From JAGQKC01 sp965223675 (GTDB lineage Bacteria > Nitrospirota > Nitrospiria > Nitrospirales > UBA8639), in the NCBI GenBank assembly GCA_965223675.1, contig OZ245013.1:682001-746000 (forward strand): DNA of 64,000 nt, written 5' to 3'. Below the pieces are notes generated by a model, which worked only from the letters and a program-made list of their open reading frames with translations, made no database searches and was not told the DNA's origin. Positions 1-8,970 of this stretch are shown in pieces. Made by a program: the position numbers and the translations under genes. How positions within the stretch are numbered: the first letter of the stretch is position 1; every line of letters begins with the position of its first letter.

Positions 1-324
1 TTACTAAGATTGTATGTTCTCTTAGCTCAATATCTTGACCGTTGTCGATCTGAAGATGGGAGCAGCCCGTCATTATCAGAAGGTGAGTTTCAAAAACATT
101 TAAGTGATACGAAAGCCGCAGTATCGCATTTGCTTTCCACGAATAGAATTGTTCCAAATAAGGTGGAAGAGGAGTATGAGCGCGTGATGAAACGTGGAGA
201 AGCGTTGACCAAAAAACCTGGGGATTCAGAGCTTATTACGCAAGTGGATCAAGAAAGAGAGGTGCTACGAATTAAAACTTTGGCACTGAGTGATCTGCTG
301 GCAGTCTTCCGTTCAGCGTTATGA
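1..324 (+). CDS. 3' part of an unrecognised protein (5' end outside window)
   Basis: The reading frame is open from the first base of the window to a TGA at 322-324, so the gene very likely begins upstream; a TTG at 10 is the first possible start inside the window but has no ribosome binding site. The visible ~107 residues are hydrophilic and probably helical, rich in Glu, Lys and Leu, with no signal peptide or membrane segment. I do not recognise the family. It runs on the opposite strand to the next gene. Confidence 0.45.
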   Translation, partial: LLRLYVLLAQYLDRCRSEDGSSPSLSEGEFQKHLSDTKAAVSHLLSTNRIVPNKVEEEYERVMKRGEALTKKPGDSELITQVDQEREVLRIKTLALSDLLAVFRSAL

Positions 325-428
325 TGAACGATAGGGGATACTAAGCTTGCGAACGATCATATCAATTGTTGTTTGTTGTAAGGGCTGAAAATATACAGTA
401 GTGATGAGGACATGATAAAAAAGTTGAA

Positions 429-845
429 TTATTTTGCGCTGACAACTTCGGTTTGGCTATTACTATGAGAATGTGAAGGCCTAGTCCAGATATATGACAA
501 TACTCCAGTCGCGATACACAGGAGTAAAAGTTTGAGCAGTGCCCCAATTTGCAAGACAAGAAATGAAATAAAAAAGAGACCTACCATCAGTACTGTCGCA
601 GTAATCTTTGCCCCTCTGCTGATACTTCCATACCGTTCCCAGTCTTGAATCATTGGCCCAAGGGTTGGTTGTTGGATTAACCATTGATGGAGCCGTGGTG
701 AGCTTTTTGAAAAGCAATAGGCGGAAAGCAGGACGAATGGGGTTGTTGGAAGAAGAGGAAGGAAAATTCCAATAACTCCCAAGGCCAAACTTGTCCATCC
801 TGCGAGCAAAAGCCCCAACCGTATTGCTGAAGATTGCATAATCAC
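429..845 (-). CDS. ybaN: YbaN family (DUF454) inner-membrane protein
   Basis: A 138-residue hydrophobic protein with the DUF454 signature: an N-terminal membrane helix, the family block GIFLPLLPTTPFVLLSA (about residues 26-42), then a Phe-Ser-x-Ser-Ser-Pro stretch, and two close membrane helices at about residues 83-118. The short polar tail is Ser/Thr-rich. Length matches the family (about 120-140 residues). DUF454 proteins sit in the cytoplasmic membrane and have no established biochemical function. It appears to be a single gene with non-coding DNA on both sides. Confidence 0.85.
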   Translation of the reverse strand: MIMQSSAIRLGLLLAGWTSLALGVIGIFLPLLPTTPFVLLSAYCFSKSSPRLHQWLIQQPTLGPMIQDWERYGSISRGAKITATVLMVGLFFISFLVLQIGALLKLLLLCIATGVLSYIWTRPSHSHSNSQTEVVSAK

Positions 846-1177
846 TCAGATCACCATATATATCTATAAAACAAGAATTGGACCCTGTAGATCTGTATCG
901 GACCATTTAAAAGTAAGATTAAATGGTAGGCATTGGTGAGTCTGACTTGTTGTACCAGGTTAATGGAAATTACAAGTGAATAACGAGGAAATTAGGGAGG
1001 TGGGGGACAGACGTATGAGCTGAATGCTGTATTTGAGGCTATTGGCCTTATTCAATACGACGCAACTGAGGAAAATGAGGAGTCGAAACCCCAATCGCCT
1101 ACGATAGCTGGGGCAGGTTAATAGACGTGGATGAACTTGTCTGAGGCAACGAGTAGGAAATTGGCAAAAAATAGAAA

Positions 1178-1369
1178 TCAGAAAAGTGGGGGCTGCGGCC
1201 CGCAGCGAAGACCGATAAGGTCGGGGTCTTCCCCATCGATCGCGTGCCGAGGTTCAGCGGCAGCTTGAGCTTTGCGCTGTTCTCGACGCAGTTCTTTCTC
1301 TTGCCGCTTGAGTCGCTGAGCATGCTCGCGAAAGCGTTTTCCTTGTGTTTCTTTCTTAACTTTTCCCAT
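1178..1369 (-). CDS. small basic coiled-coil-like hypothetical protein
   Basis: A 63-residue protein with a highly charged N-terminal half (Lys/Arg/Glu/Gln-rich, probably one long helix, residues 5-38) and an acidic/Pro tail. There is no signal peptide. It lies 33 bp downstream of another small gene on the same strand, so the two may be cotranscribed. I do not recognise a family. Composition resembles small nucleic-acid- or ribosome-associated proteins, but that is only compositional inference. Start codon support is weak. Confidence 0.4.
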   Translation of the reverse strand: MGKVKKETQGKRFREHAQRLKRQEKELRREQRKAQAAAEPRHAIDGEDPDLIGLRCGPQPPLF

Positions 1370-1402
1370 ACCGATGCTCAGATGGATGGGGTAAAATTCT
1401 GT

Positions 1403-1699
1403 CTATCGTTGGAGTGTTTGCTTTTTGGTCCTTCGACCGATTGATTTCCGTTCTGTTTTTGCTCGAGCAGAAGGAGCGGCTTTAGGCGTCTCCTCATATT
1501 GAATCTCTTCAAAGCCTTGACCAATCTCTTGAGATGACATCATCAGAACTTGCTGGCGAATTTCGTCCATAGATCTCGACCGTTGCTCTTCAGAGGGATC
1601 TGTGAGCCCCAATGTTTTCCAGGGAATACTCCGGTTATCTTTAATGCGAACGATTTTATGGGGTCGTTTGTGCGCAGGCCAACCTTTTGTCATCTTCAT
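1403..1699 (-). CDS. conserved-looking small hypothetical protein
   Basis: A 98-residue soluble protein. The ATG at 1699 is preceded by AAGGAGAG about 11 bp upstream (minus strand), supporting the start. The N-terminal 35 residues are basic with Trp-Pro-Ala and Ile-Pro-Trp-Lys-Thr-Leu-Gly-Leu motifs. The middle is acidic and helical, and the C-terminus is a basic tail rich in Lys, Arg and Thr. No membrane segments or known catalytic motif were seen. Followed by the 63-residue gene on the same strand. Confidence 0.5.
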   Translation of the reverse strand: MKMTKGWPAHKRPHKIVRIKDNRSIPWKTLGLTDPSEEQRSRSMDEIRQQVLMMSSQEIGQGFEEIQYEETPKAAPSARAKTERKSIGRRTKKQTLQR

Positions 1700-2137
1700 C
1701 GTCTCTTTCTCTCCTTATAGCTGAGGATGGGTATCTCCAGATGTCCACTTACTTAACGCGCTCCAGTGTACGCCATCATTCGATACCCGTTATTAGGGAA
1801 CCAATCAAGCACAGTATCACAACAAACCACCCTCTTCTCTACCCTCTATGCTAGGGGTAATAGCCTAGGGTGCACATGCAGCGAGCAGTACGGATTAAGA
1901 TTTGAAGGGATTCACTCCAAGAGACATCCAACTATGGCAGTGCCCGTAGCTCGAACCGTCTCCTAAGGTAACATTCTAGTGATGGTGAGTCAAATGAGGC
2001 TCTAGCAGCAATAATTTCAGGCCCAATGATGAAGACTTGCCATGAGTAAATAGATTGTTGCGTTATAAAGTATTGGTTTTTAGGTATAAATTGGAATCTT
2101 CAGAAAAGGAAATTGAGTATCTAAATGTACACATACA
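1700..2137. other. intergenic, no gene seen
   Basis: No reading frame here has a ribosome binding site or recognisable protein similarity. It separates the small gene pair from the decayed DUF2182 gene and may include further eroded sequence. Confidence 0.4.
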
Positions 2138-2822
2138 TCATCTTATCAAGATAATAGAGCCAGCCAATATCATGCCCCTACCAACAAAACGGCCGCCCCA
2201 GACGACAAATGGCAAGATTTTTTCTAAAAATACAAACAGCGTAATTCTGGCAATCTAAAGTAAATTCATGACTCCTCCAAAAAATAAGAGTCCCATTAGA
2301 GCCCAGCAGCACCTCAGATAGAACCACCCATGCTCTAATCCTATTCGAAGAGCCCCACCAACACCCGTGCCCCAATGTCTTGCGATAAAGTGAGCGGGTG
2401 AACGACAATGGTCAAGACATACATTTTTCCAGGGAGTGAGTTGGTAAAAACCTGCCAGCATCAAGAGTCCAGCTCTCACAAGATGGCTGGTGGTGACCAT
2501 CATCGGAGAGAGAAGTGCTGTTTCGTGTCGACCTCACTGGGTTAGGGTGGCGCCGATACTAAATGCACACCACATGAGCAGATAGCCTGTGACAAAGGCC
2601 ATGGTGGAAGCGATGGGTGTGCCCTGGCGTTCGGCCTTGCGAACCATGCCGGCATACCGAAGGATCATCAGTGCTTGTCCATGGTTCAAGCTGCATGACA
2701 GTCTCAGTTTTCTTATCCGACATGCGAGACGAAAGGTAAAACAGGTAGGCCGAGGCCAGAATCGTCACGCCAATGATTCCAGACAGAATAGTAATGCGGT
2801 CGCGAGTGAGGAGGGAACTCAT
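2138..2822 (-). pseudogene. DUF2182 predicted metal-binding membrane protein, inactivated
   Basis: Translating the minus strand piecewise recovers DUF2182 from start (ATG at 2822) to end: an N-terminal membrane helix, the PMIL-like block (Leu-Met-Ile-Leu-Arg-Tyr-Ala), a second block with GYLLMWCAFSIGATL, then SPMMVTTS, the hallmark Tyr-Gln-Leu-Thr-Pro-x-Lys and HCRSP motifs, and the C-terminal CCWALMGLLFFGGVMNLL helix. It cannot make this protein. The segment before the PMIL-like block is deleted and the frame shifts there (about 2690). A TGA replaces the expected Trp codon at 2534-2536, and a TAG replaces another expected Trp codon at 2255-2257, with homology continuing past both. DUF2182 is usually encoded beside DUF1326, as here. 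Confidence 0.8.
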
Positions 2823-2867
2823 GAGGGCCCTAAGAAGAGAAGGCGAGGGGGGAAAGAACAAACGCCG

Positions 2868-3509
2868 TGAGTGAACGACACTGTCTTCATTCATATGGAG
2901 AGCATTAAAGTGCGCGTGGCTTTGGGAAAGCTGCAAGGCGATTCCTCTCTTCGTCGTAGACGTTCCTGTATCCACTTCGGCGACGGTTTATTCAAAACCA
3001 TTGGGAAAATTGATTCGGGCACGATGAGGAAAACCCGTATGTTTATTAATAATTGGCGTACCTTTTGATTCTGCAAGATCAGGGATCGTCACATCGGCTT
3101 TTCGCGCGTCCACATCAATAGTCATATCAATGGAAGCAGACATGGGTTCAAGAACGTCGGACATCGTGCTATGAAACACAAAAGACTTGAGTCTCTCCCG
3201 GGGCGGTTGAGTCACCGTGGAGAATTTTCCGGATTGCTTCGTGCTGAGCGTCATTGGTCCGACTGTCAATAATGGCTTGTTGCTTGTTGTTTCCAGCCGC
3301 GATCTCTCCAGGCCAGTGCAGCATCATAGCCCAGTTCAACCCATCTAATCGGGTGTTATTGAAAGAGCCTTCTTCAATATGACCCGCGGCAAAGGCCTCA
3401 CAGAACCCGTGCGTCGAGAGCCCATTAAACTGGCAAGGACATCCCAATCACAATAATCACAATTGCAATTGTTGAACTCTATGCCAAGAAGCATCCAGCG
3501 ATCAATCAT
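2868..3509 (-). pseudogene. DUF1326 family protein, inactivated
   Basis: DUF1326 similarity runs across three frames. It starts at an ATG at 3509 with NCNCDY, then the family motif GCPCQF, then RLDGLNWAM, GNNKQQAIIDSR and EAIRKIL, then DARKADVTIPDLAESKGTPI, RARINFPNGFE and finally GTSTTKRGIAL. Disruptions are a missing G in a G run just before GCPCQF (about 3445), an extra T in a T run at about 3190, and an in-frame TAA at 2988-2990 straight after PNGFE. The family is an uncharacterised Cys-rich, probably metal-binding protein that partners DUF2182. The two run on the same strand with about 45 bp between them, so this was an operon. Confidence 0.8.
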
Positions 3510-3721
3510 CAGAGATTCCTCATCATCTATACATGGTCGTATTGCGAGCATTGGTTGAGTAGAAAGTATGTCGACCTATTTTCATTCTCCTATTATCAAC
3601 TTGGCGTATGGAGATGCCGTGGATCCTTAGAAAAGGCTATACTTTCGAGAAAAGGTTCGCTAGTATGCGCGCCCAATAAAAATGGCTACATGTACACTCT
3701 AACCTATCAGGAGCAAAACTT

Positions 3722-3820
3722 ATGGCTAAAAGTCAGGATTCACGAAAGGAAGCCAAGAAGAAGCCGACAAAAACGATGAAAGAAAAACGCGCGGAGAAGA
3801 AAGCGAAAAAGAACGGGTAA
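3722..3820 (+). CDS. 32-residue lysine-rich protein
   Basis: A very short gene: ATG at 3722 with AGGAG at 3709-3713 (8 bp spacing), stop TAA at 3818-3820. The product begins MAKSQDSRKEAKKK and ends KKAKKNG, almost wholly Lys/Glu/Ala/Arg, and would be a single basic helix or disordered. Such tiny Lys-rich proteins are widespread in Proteobacteria and related phyla and are often missed by gene finders; no function is established. The strong ribosome binding site is the main evidence. Confidence 0.6.
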   Translation: MAKSQDSRKEAKKKPTKTMKEKRAEKKAKKNG

Positions 3821-3873
3821 TGTTTGTCATAGTCCGCGCCAAGAATTATGAAAAGAATGTGTGGAGGATGCAT

Positions 3874-4905
3874 GTGCGCGTGCGTTCAATCATGACAATG
3901 CTTAGTGTTACCGTTTGGCTCACCCTGGGTATCGTTCTTGGTTGCGGGGCAGCTGTTTCGACTGGGTTACAAGATGAGTTCAATCCGGCAATCATCACTG
4001 AATGGCCGGTACCGTGGGAGCAGACAAGGCCGCGTGATCCCTATGTCGCCCTGGACAATCGAGTCTGGTTTGTCGGACAACGTGGAGATTATGTGGCGGT
4101 GCTGGATCCGCAAAAAGGGAAGTTTCAAAAATACCCCTTAGTATCTGGCACGGGGCCTCATAATCTCATTGTCGATGACCAAGGGTTTGTTTGGTACGCG
4201 GGTAACAAAGCCTCACATATTGGAAAGCTTAATCCAGAAACCGGGAATATCGTAAAATATGCGATGCCTAATCCTGATGCCGCCGATCCACATACGTTGG
4301 TATTCGGAAAACCTAGAAAAATCTGGTTTACTGTCCAACAAGGCAATTTTATCGGACAACTTTCAATGTCTTCTGGAAGTGTTCTTCTTACTCCACTGCT
4401 TACACAACATGCGCGTCCATACGGCATTGTCATAGATGATAAAACGCAACTGCCTTGGTTTACGGAATTTGGCACGAACAAGCTCGGAACGATCGATCCG
4501 GTGACCAAATTCGTCAGAGAAATTTCACTCCCTCGTTCCGAAGCGCGACCGCGACGATTAGCACTGACTTCCGATGGGGCCGTATGGTATGTGGATTATG
4601 CCGAAGGATATGTCGGGCGATATAATCGCACGACGACAAAGGTCAAAGAGTGGAGGGCGCCAGGAGGCGAGGACTCGCGACCATACGGCATGACCGTCGA
4701 CGATCAAGAGCGTGTCTGGTTTGTGGAAACTGGTTCATTTCCGAATCGACTTGTCGGTTTTGATACAAAGACGGAGCAATTCATCAGCATGACTCATATC
4801 AAAAGCGGAGGAGGGACTGTGCGTCATATGGTCTACCACCAACCCACCCAAACGATCTGGTTTGGCACCGATGCCAATACCCTCGCCCGTGTGACCCTTC
4901 CTTAG
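3874..4905 (+). CDS. Vgb/streptogramin-lyase-like beta-propeller lipoprotein
   Basis: The mature part is a beta-propeller of the virginiamycin B lyase (Vgb) superfamily. Short repeats of about 42 residues carry VWF/VWY/IWF strands followed by G-x-[IV]-[GA]-x-[LI]-[DN]-P (NRVWFVG, GFVWYAG, RKIWFTV, LPWFTE, GAVWYVD, ERVWFVE, TIWFGT). The start is probably GTG at 3874, which has GGAGG 6 bp upstream; an ATG at 3868 abuts that site and an ATG at 3892 is an alternative. The N-terminus has a hydrophobic stretch ending VLGC, a lipobox, so a lipoprotein is likely. Catalytic identity with true Vgb lyases cannot be inferred; most relatives are uncharacterised periplasmic propellers. Confidence 0.8.
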   Translation: MRVRSIMTMLSVTVWLTLGIVLGCGAAVSTGLQDEFNPAIITEWPVPWEQTRPRDPYVALDNRVWFVGQRGDYVAVLDPQKGKFQKYPLVSGTGPHNLIVDDQGFVWYAGNKASHIGKLNPETGNIVKYAMPNPDAADPHTLVFGKPRKIWFTVQQGNFIGQLSMSSGSVLLTPLLTQHARPYGIVIDDKTQLPWFTEFGTNKLGTIDPVTKFVREISLPRSEARPRRLALTSDGAVWYVDYAEGYVGRYNRTTTKVKEWRAPGGEDSRPYGMTVDDQERVWFVETGSFPNRLVGFDTKTEQFISMTHIKSGGGTVRHMVYHQPTQTIWFGTDANTLARVTLP

Positions 4906-5040
4906 TAGGTCAACGACGACCTTGTTCATTGAGAATCCATCTCACTAACTCTCGACTCTCCGGTTTCTTCCCCTGTACTTATTTCTTAGGGTTGAGTAGC
5001 ATGAAAGGAGGAGAAGGAACACCGGATACATGCCAAAGGC

Positions 5041-5733
5041 ATGCACAAAGAAATGAGTAAGAGAGTGAAATGTTCACGTCATACATGTGTTTCTACCGAG
5101 CCAAGTAGACCTTGGACCGTTTTGCAAACGGTGGTTCTTCTTTGGTTTTTGCTCGCCACTACCGCCTGTACTGATATTAAGCGATGGATGTATGAAGGGT
5201 TTGACCGCGATGCATGGCAATATCCTGAGGAGGTCATTCAAAACCTTAAGATACAACCAGGAGAGCAGGTTGCGGACATAGGGGCAGGGAGTGGCTATTT
5301 CACGTTCAGGCTAGCCGATGCAGTTGGCCCGAAGGGTAAGATTTATGCCGTTGATATCGATGAAGATATGAATGCGATGCTTGCCGAGCGCGTACAGAAG
5401 CAGGGTTACAAGAATATCGAAATTATTCTCGCAAAGGCCGAAGATCCAGAGCTGCCAGAGAAGAGCATAGACTTAATCTTTTCGAGCAATGCCTATCATC
5501 ATCTGGATGATCCCTCGGCGTACTTTTTTAATCTCCGAAAGTATCTGAAACCCGATGCGCGAATTGCGATCATTGATTTCAAAGGCGAGGGGATCTTTCA
5601 AACGTTAAGTGGTCACTACACACCGAGCGAGACCATTCAACAAGACCTCGAAGAAGCCGGCTTCATCCTTCTGGAGGAACACCCGTTTCTCTCCAAGCAG
5701 GTGTTTCTCGTCTTTGCCATGGACCGCTCGTAG
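5041..5733 (+). CDS. class I SAM-dependent methyltransferase with lipoprotein-type N-terminus
   Basis: The C-terminal 170 residues form a Methyltransf_25/31-type Rossmann domain: motif I VADIGAGSGYFTFRLA (about residues 82-97), an acidic end of strand 2 (YAVDID), motif IV DLIFSSNAYHHL, and a post-motif IADFKG-like strand (IAIIDFKG). Ahead of it is a hydrophobic segment ending TTACTD, which resembles a lipobox (T-T-A-C). The protein may therefore be exported as a lipoprotein, odd for a SAM enzyme but seen in some Gram-negative families annotated this way. The start is uncertain: ATG at 5041 or 5053; neither has a close ribosome binding site (GGAGG lies ~30 bp upstream). The substrate is unknown. 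Confidence 0.8.
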   Translation: MHKEMSKRVKCSRHTCVSTEPSRPWTVLQTVVLLWFLLATTACTDIKRWMYEGFDRDAWQYPEEVIQNLKIQPGEQVADIGAGSGYFTFRLADAVGPKGKIYAVDIDEDMNAMLAERVQKQGYKNIEIILAKAEDPELPEKSIDLIFSSNAYHHLDDPSAYFFNLRKYLKPDARIAIIDFKGEGIFQTLSGHYTPSETIQQDLEEAGFILLEEHPFLSKQVFLVFAMDRS

Positions 5734-5804
5734 AGCGGACAACGTGTTATGCGTTCTCAAGAGCAAAGCAGCTTCTCTGCTTGAACATTCATTCCAGGTG
5801 ATGT

Positions 5805-6440
5805 TCAAAACCAACTGTCAACATCATCGTCTAACTCAGCCTGACAGGTCTTGAGTTGCTTGTTATAGCGCGCGGCGCGCCACTTCACTTTCTTGGCGAC
5901 TTTCTTAAGCCATGGTTTCTTCTCATACGTTTTTCGTGCATACCCACCTCGCCCTTCATGGTAGGCCAGATACTGTCTGTAGGCGTCCCACTTGGAGATT
6001 TTGAGGCGTCTTTGAGTGCCGTTGGTGTACCATCCGATGAAATCGATTGCGTCTTCGAACTTATCACGATCGGCTCCTGAATTGTCTGTTTGATTGATAT
6101 AGTCCTCCCACGCTGGATCTTGAGCTTGTGCATAGCCATACGCGGAAGAATCTCGCGGCAAAGGAATAAATCCTAAAAACCATGGGCGTGGTGGCTGTGC
6201 ATCATCGATAAATCTTGACTCCTGATGCATGATCGCCATCGTTACGAAGATCGGCGTTCCCCACTTCTCTTGAGCATCACGAGCCGCTTCGTACCAATCC
6301 GTTTCACCCCAGAAAATATGGCAAAGATTATCAAGGTTACTCGGGACATACGTGACGCAACCTGAGAGCAGCATGACGGTGCTGATAACAATGATTGATA
6401 TGAAAGGCATGCTTACAGTATTGAATGAATTCCGATTCAC
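5805..6440 (-). CDS. lytic transglycosylase-like (SLT fold) lipoprotein
   Basis: A 211-residue lipoprotein: signal helix ending LLSGC (lipobox, Cys about residue 28). The mature protein contains the SLT lysozyme-like core, with MAIMHQESRF (catalytic Glu about residue 73), SSAYGYAQA and the C-terminal AYHEGRGGY block. These are the three motifs of the transglycosylase SLT family, so it probably cleaves peptidoglycan at the outer membrane. A basic Lys-rich segment near residues 170-190 (KKPWLKKVAKKVKWR) follows. Convergent with the methyltransferase gene; the two stops are about 70 bp apart. Confidence 0.85.
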   Translation of the reverse strand: MNRNSFNTVSMPFISIIVISTVMLLSGCVTYVPSNLDNLCHIFWGETDWYEAARDAQEKWGTPIFVTMAIMHQESRFIDDAQPPRPWFLGFIPLPRDSSAYGYAQAQDPAWEDYINQTDNSGADRDKFEDAIDFIGWYTNGTQRRLKISKWDAYRQYLAYHEGRGGYARKTYEKKPWLKKVAKKVKWRAARYNKQLKTCQAELDDDVDSWF

Positions 6441-6781
6441 GTCAAAAACATGATGAGTGAGTATATCAAATGATTCAAAAAACGCTGCGAACTTACAAAG
6501 AGTTCATCAAAGTGAAAAGTATAGCCGTGCCAAAATGTATTCAAAGTTTATTGCATGAATTGCGCTGTGTCAGTAAGTACGGTTCGGGAATACTTTATTG
6601 GGTTTCGCTATACTCCTGTACTTTTTAAAATATGTTGGGTAGCATCTTTTTAGTACTCTAGACCTAGTCAAAACCCTAGAAAAGAATGAAAATAAAGCAT
6701 CTCGAAATTTCAATTACTTTGGGGTAAGTTTTTGAAGAGTTCCAAAAGAAACGATTTTGGATTTTTATAAAGAGTAAAAAC
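6441..6781. other. AT-rich intergenic region
   Basis: About 340 bp of AT-rich DNA between the divergent SLT lipoprotein gene and the large HEPN-like orphan gene. No coding frame stands out. Promoters of both flanking genes must lie here, but I see no pair of elements good enough to place them. Confidence 0.4.
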
Positions 6782-8467
6782 TTGTCACAATTTCAGTTTT
6801 TGAGCATTCCAACTCCTTCCAAAAGTCCAATTGATTTCCTGTGCCAAAAAGAATTGAGAGGTTATATCGAAGGTGGTTGGGATAACCAAACCTGGATACC
6901 CATCTTTTGTTCGTGGCATGACAATGATTCCAATGGAGCCATTTTTTGCGGGCTCGTTAATAATCTTTTAGTTTCACAATCTCTACAGAAGGAATCTTGG
7001 GACTTAAGTCTAGGAGCTGGCCGTCCTGGATGCGTGCGATCTACCAAAGCAGGAGAGCAGGTGACTGAATACAAGCGATTTGGCCCTATCAGCAAGGGAA
7101 TTGAACCATTTGTTCTAAAGCGTTCTTTCCATGGAATCAAACCTGAGGACTACGAGATATTGGAGGAATTTCGACTGTTTCATAATCTTTACCATGACCC
7201 CAACTCAAAAGCTTACAAGAAGATTGATGATTCTGGAGAAGAACATGACGTAATCCGGTATGAAGGCGATCAAATAACCAAAGCCTTTAAGGTTACAAAG
7301 CTAGAACTGCGACAATTTCTTGCGATCAAAGAAATGCATTTAGCTGTGTTTTTTGTTTCCAATCGTTTCTCTGGCCTCGATGTTCAAGAAATACCAGTAT
7401 TTGAAACACTTAATGACTGTCAAACAGAATATGTTAACTACCATTTCGCCATCGCCAAAAATACTTGGAGTCTTAACAGTACTCAAAGGTCGTTTTCACG
7501 GCTACTCGGAAAGAGGCTTATACCTCCTCTGCCAAAAGAAAAAAGTGGAATATGGCCATTTAATCAAGACCAAAATGAAGAGTTTCATGAATTCATCATT
7601 GGGTCGAATCAAGATGGAGAACCTGTTTCGCACACTTGCGATCCTAACTGCCTATCCGATCATTTTTGCACCACTGCTTCCTCAGCAAACTACTTGACGC
7701 CTGTTTTCTTCAGACGAGAAGTACTTCAAAAATATTATCAGAATTCTCAAAAATATTCCGTGGAAACAGGGTTCCTTCGTTGCAGAAGCCTTTGGGGTAT
7801 GAGTATTGATAATGATCACGCGCATTATGTGATCGCCTATTTAGGTGATCTTGGTCGAGATCTACCTGAAGCTGAAAGAACATACTGGAAAAGTTTTAAT
7901 GTAATCCCGGACGGAACTATCAGTCAGGCTGCATTTAAACGGGATTTCCTTGCAGAGTTCACCGAGCCAGGAAGACCGGATTTTTTATTTAAGTATCGTT
8001 TTTCAACTTTCCTAAAAATGTGGGAGAAAGAGTATGGATGGCCCCTGTTCAAGAGATTGAACCCAAGTGACCAGTATGCCTTTTCACGGCTTAGAGTTCC
8101 GATTATTGAGGACCAATCCGAATTTGATGACCAAATTCTAGGGCTAACAAAAGTCCTCATCGATTCAATTAACGAAGCTGAAATAGCACAGCAACTGTCT
8201 AGCATTCCAGAGGGATTGAAGGGAATTGGCAAATTAAAAATGTGGCTGGACCAGAAAGGTTATGCGAAGACGGAGGATACAATTCAGTTTTTTCGAGATC
8301 TGCAGGACCTTCGATCAAACAGCGCTGCGCACAGAAAAGGCAGAAGTTATGAGAAGGTCGCTAACAAATTTGGGCTCCCCCATGAAAGTTACTGCAAAAG
8401 CTTCGAAAATATCCTTGTCAAAGCTGTGGGAATTCTCGGTGACCTGGAGAATGAGTTTCTCAAGTAA
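6782..8467 (+). CDS. large hypothetical protein with HEPN-like C-terminal motif
   Basis: A 561-residue soluble protein. TTG at 6782 is the likely start, with AAAGAG about 7 bp upstream and no nearby in-frame ATG. Conserved-looking blocks are SANYLTPVFFRREVLQKYY (about 300-320), LRCRSLWGMSIDNDHAHYV and YLGDLGRDLPEAE (about 340-375), preceded by a Cys/His cluster HTCDPNCLSDHFC. I recognise this as a recurrent uncharacterised family. The last ~50 residues contain RSNSAAH, matching the R-x4-6-H motif of HEPN ribonucleases, inside a helical domain. It stands alone in an accessory-looking region beside toxin-antitoxin and TIR genes, so a defence role is possible but unproven. Confidence 0.75.
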   Translation: MSQFQFLSIPTPSKSPIDFLCQKELRGYIEGGWDNQTWIPIFCSWHDNDSNGAIFCGLVNNLLVSQSLQKESWDLSLGAGRPGCVRSTKAGEQVTEYKRFGPISKGIEPFVLKRSFHGIKPEDYEILEEFRLFHNLYHDPNSKAYKKIDDSGEEHDVIRYEGDQITKAFKVTKLELRQFLAIKEMHLAVFFVSNRFSGLDVQEIPVFETLNDCQTEYVNYHFAIAKNTWSLNSTQRSFSRLLGKRLIPPLPKEKSGIWPFNQDQNEEFHEFIIGSNQDGEPVSHTCDPNCLSDHFCTTASSANYLTPVFFRREVLQKYYQNSQKYSVETGFLRCRSLWGMSIDNDHAHYVIAYLGDLGRDLPEAERTYWKSFNVIPDGTISQAAFKRDFLAEFTEPGRPDFLFKYRFSTFLKMWEKEYGWPLFKRLNPSDQYAFSRLRVPIIEDQSEFDDQILGLTKVLIDSINEAEIAQQLSSIPEGLKGIGKLKMWLDQKGYAKTEDTIQFFRDLQDLRSNSAAHRKGRSYEKVANKFGLPHESYCKSFENILVKAVGILGDLENEFLK

Positions 8468-8527
8468 GATCGTATATTGCGTATTTTAGGAGAAATTCAA
8501 AAAGAAAAATAGGAACAGATTTATTCT

Positions 8528-8560
8528 GGAAAAGGGGACAGGAAAAGGACATTCTTCTTT
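8528..8560 (+). repeat. REP-like AAAAGGGGACA motif, left of the TA pair
   Basis: The sequence reads AAAAGGGGACAGG, then AAAAGGACATTCTTCTTTTT. This GGGGACA-plus-T-run signature is the type found at ends of elements mobilised by REP-associated tyrosine transposases. A very similar motif in the same orientation lies at 9449-9475, after the toxin gene. Confidence 0.5.
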
Positions 8561-8653
8561 TTCTACCATAGTGCCAAAGGCCGTCGCATTTGTAATCATT
8601 CCAGACAACACTATGCTGTGTTTAGCCTTGTCAGGTGAGGTAATATCTGCTAT

Positions 8654-8663
8654 TGTATATACA
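8654..8663. promoter_or_regulatory. candidate antitoxin operator palindrome
   Basis: TGTATATACA is a perfect 10-bp palindrome 25 bp upstream of the antitoxin start, where Phd/YefM-type antitoxins normally bind to autorepress. Placement is by position and symmetry only. Confidence 0.4.
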
Positions 8664-8688
8664 GTTGCAATGCAGATGGAGGCTTCAA

Positions 8689-8970
8689 ATGAGTGCCAAT
8701 AATCTTCTGCGAAAAGCCAAGCCAGTTAACGTTCGAGAAGCACAAGCTCAACTATCTAAGCTGATTAAATCAAAATCACCCTCGATGGTGCTTTCTCATG
8801 GGAAACCTGTCTCATTTCTTGTCCCGTATGAAGACATGCTGGATCTGGTTGAAACCCTGGATGAATTAAAGGATAAGAAACTACTTGGAGAAATTGAGCG
8901 GGCACGTAAAGAGTACGCTCAAGGAAAAGCCGTTCCTGCAGAGCAGCTCTTTAAAAAAATGGGATTCTAG
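8689..8970 (+). CDS. Phd/YefM family antitoxin
   Basis: The ATG at 8689 has GGAGG 6 bp upstream, giving 93 residues. The N-terminal half matches Phd/YefM: VNVREAQAQLSKLIK, then a Ser/Lys turn and PVSFLVPYEDMLDL. The C-terminal half is charged and helical, as expected for the toxin-wrapping arm. It neutralises the product of the next gene and should autoregulate the operon through the N-terminal domain. The stop codon TAG directly touches the toxin's GTG start, a typical translationally coupled type II toxin-antitoxin layout. Confidence 0.85.
   Translation: MSANNLLRKAKPVNVREAQAQLSKLIKSKSPSMVLSHGKPVSFLVPYEDMLDLVETLDELKDKKLLGEIERARKEYAQGKAVPAEQLFKKMGF

Noticed and set aside
362..559. Minus-strand frame within and beside ybaN
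   Set aside because: Lies inside the well-supported ybaN gene in another frame and has no ribosome binding site or recognisable motif.
1766..1966. Plus-strand 66-residue frame
   Set aside because: No ribosome binding site and no family motif; codon use unlike neighbours.
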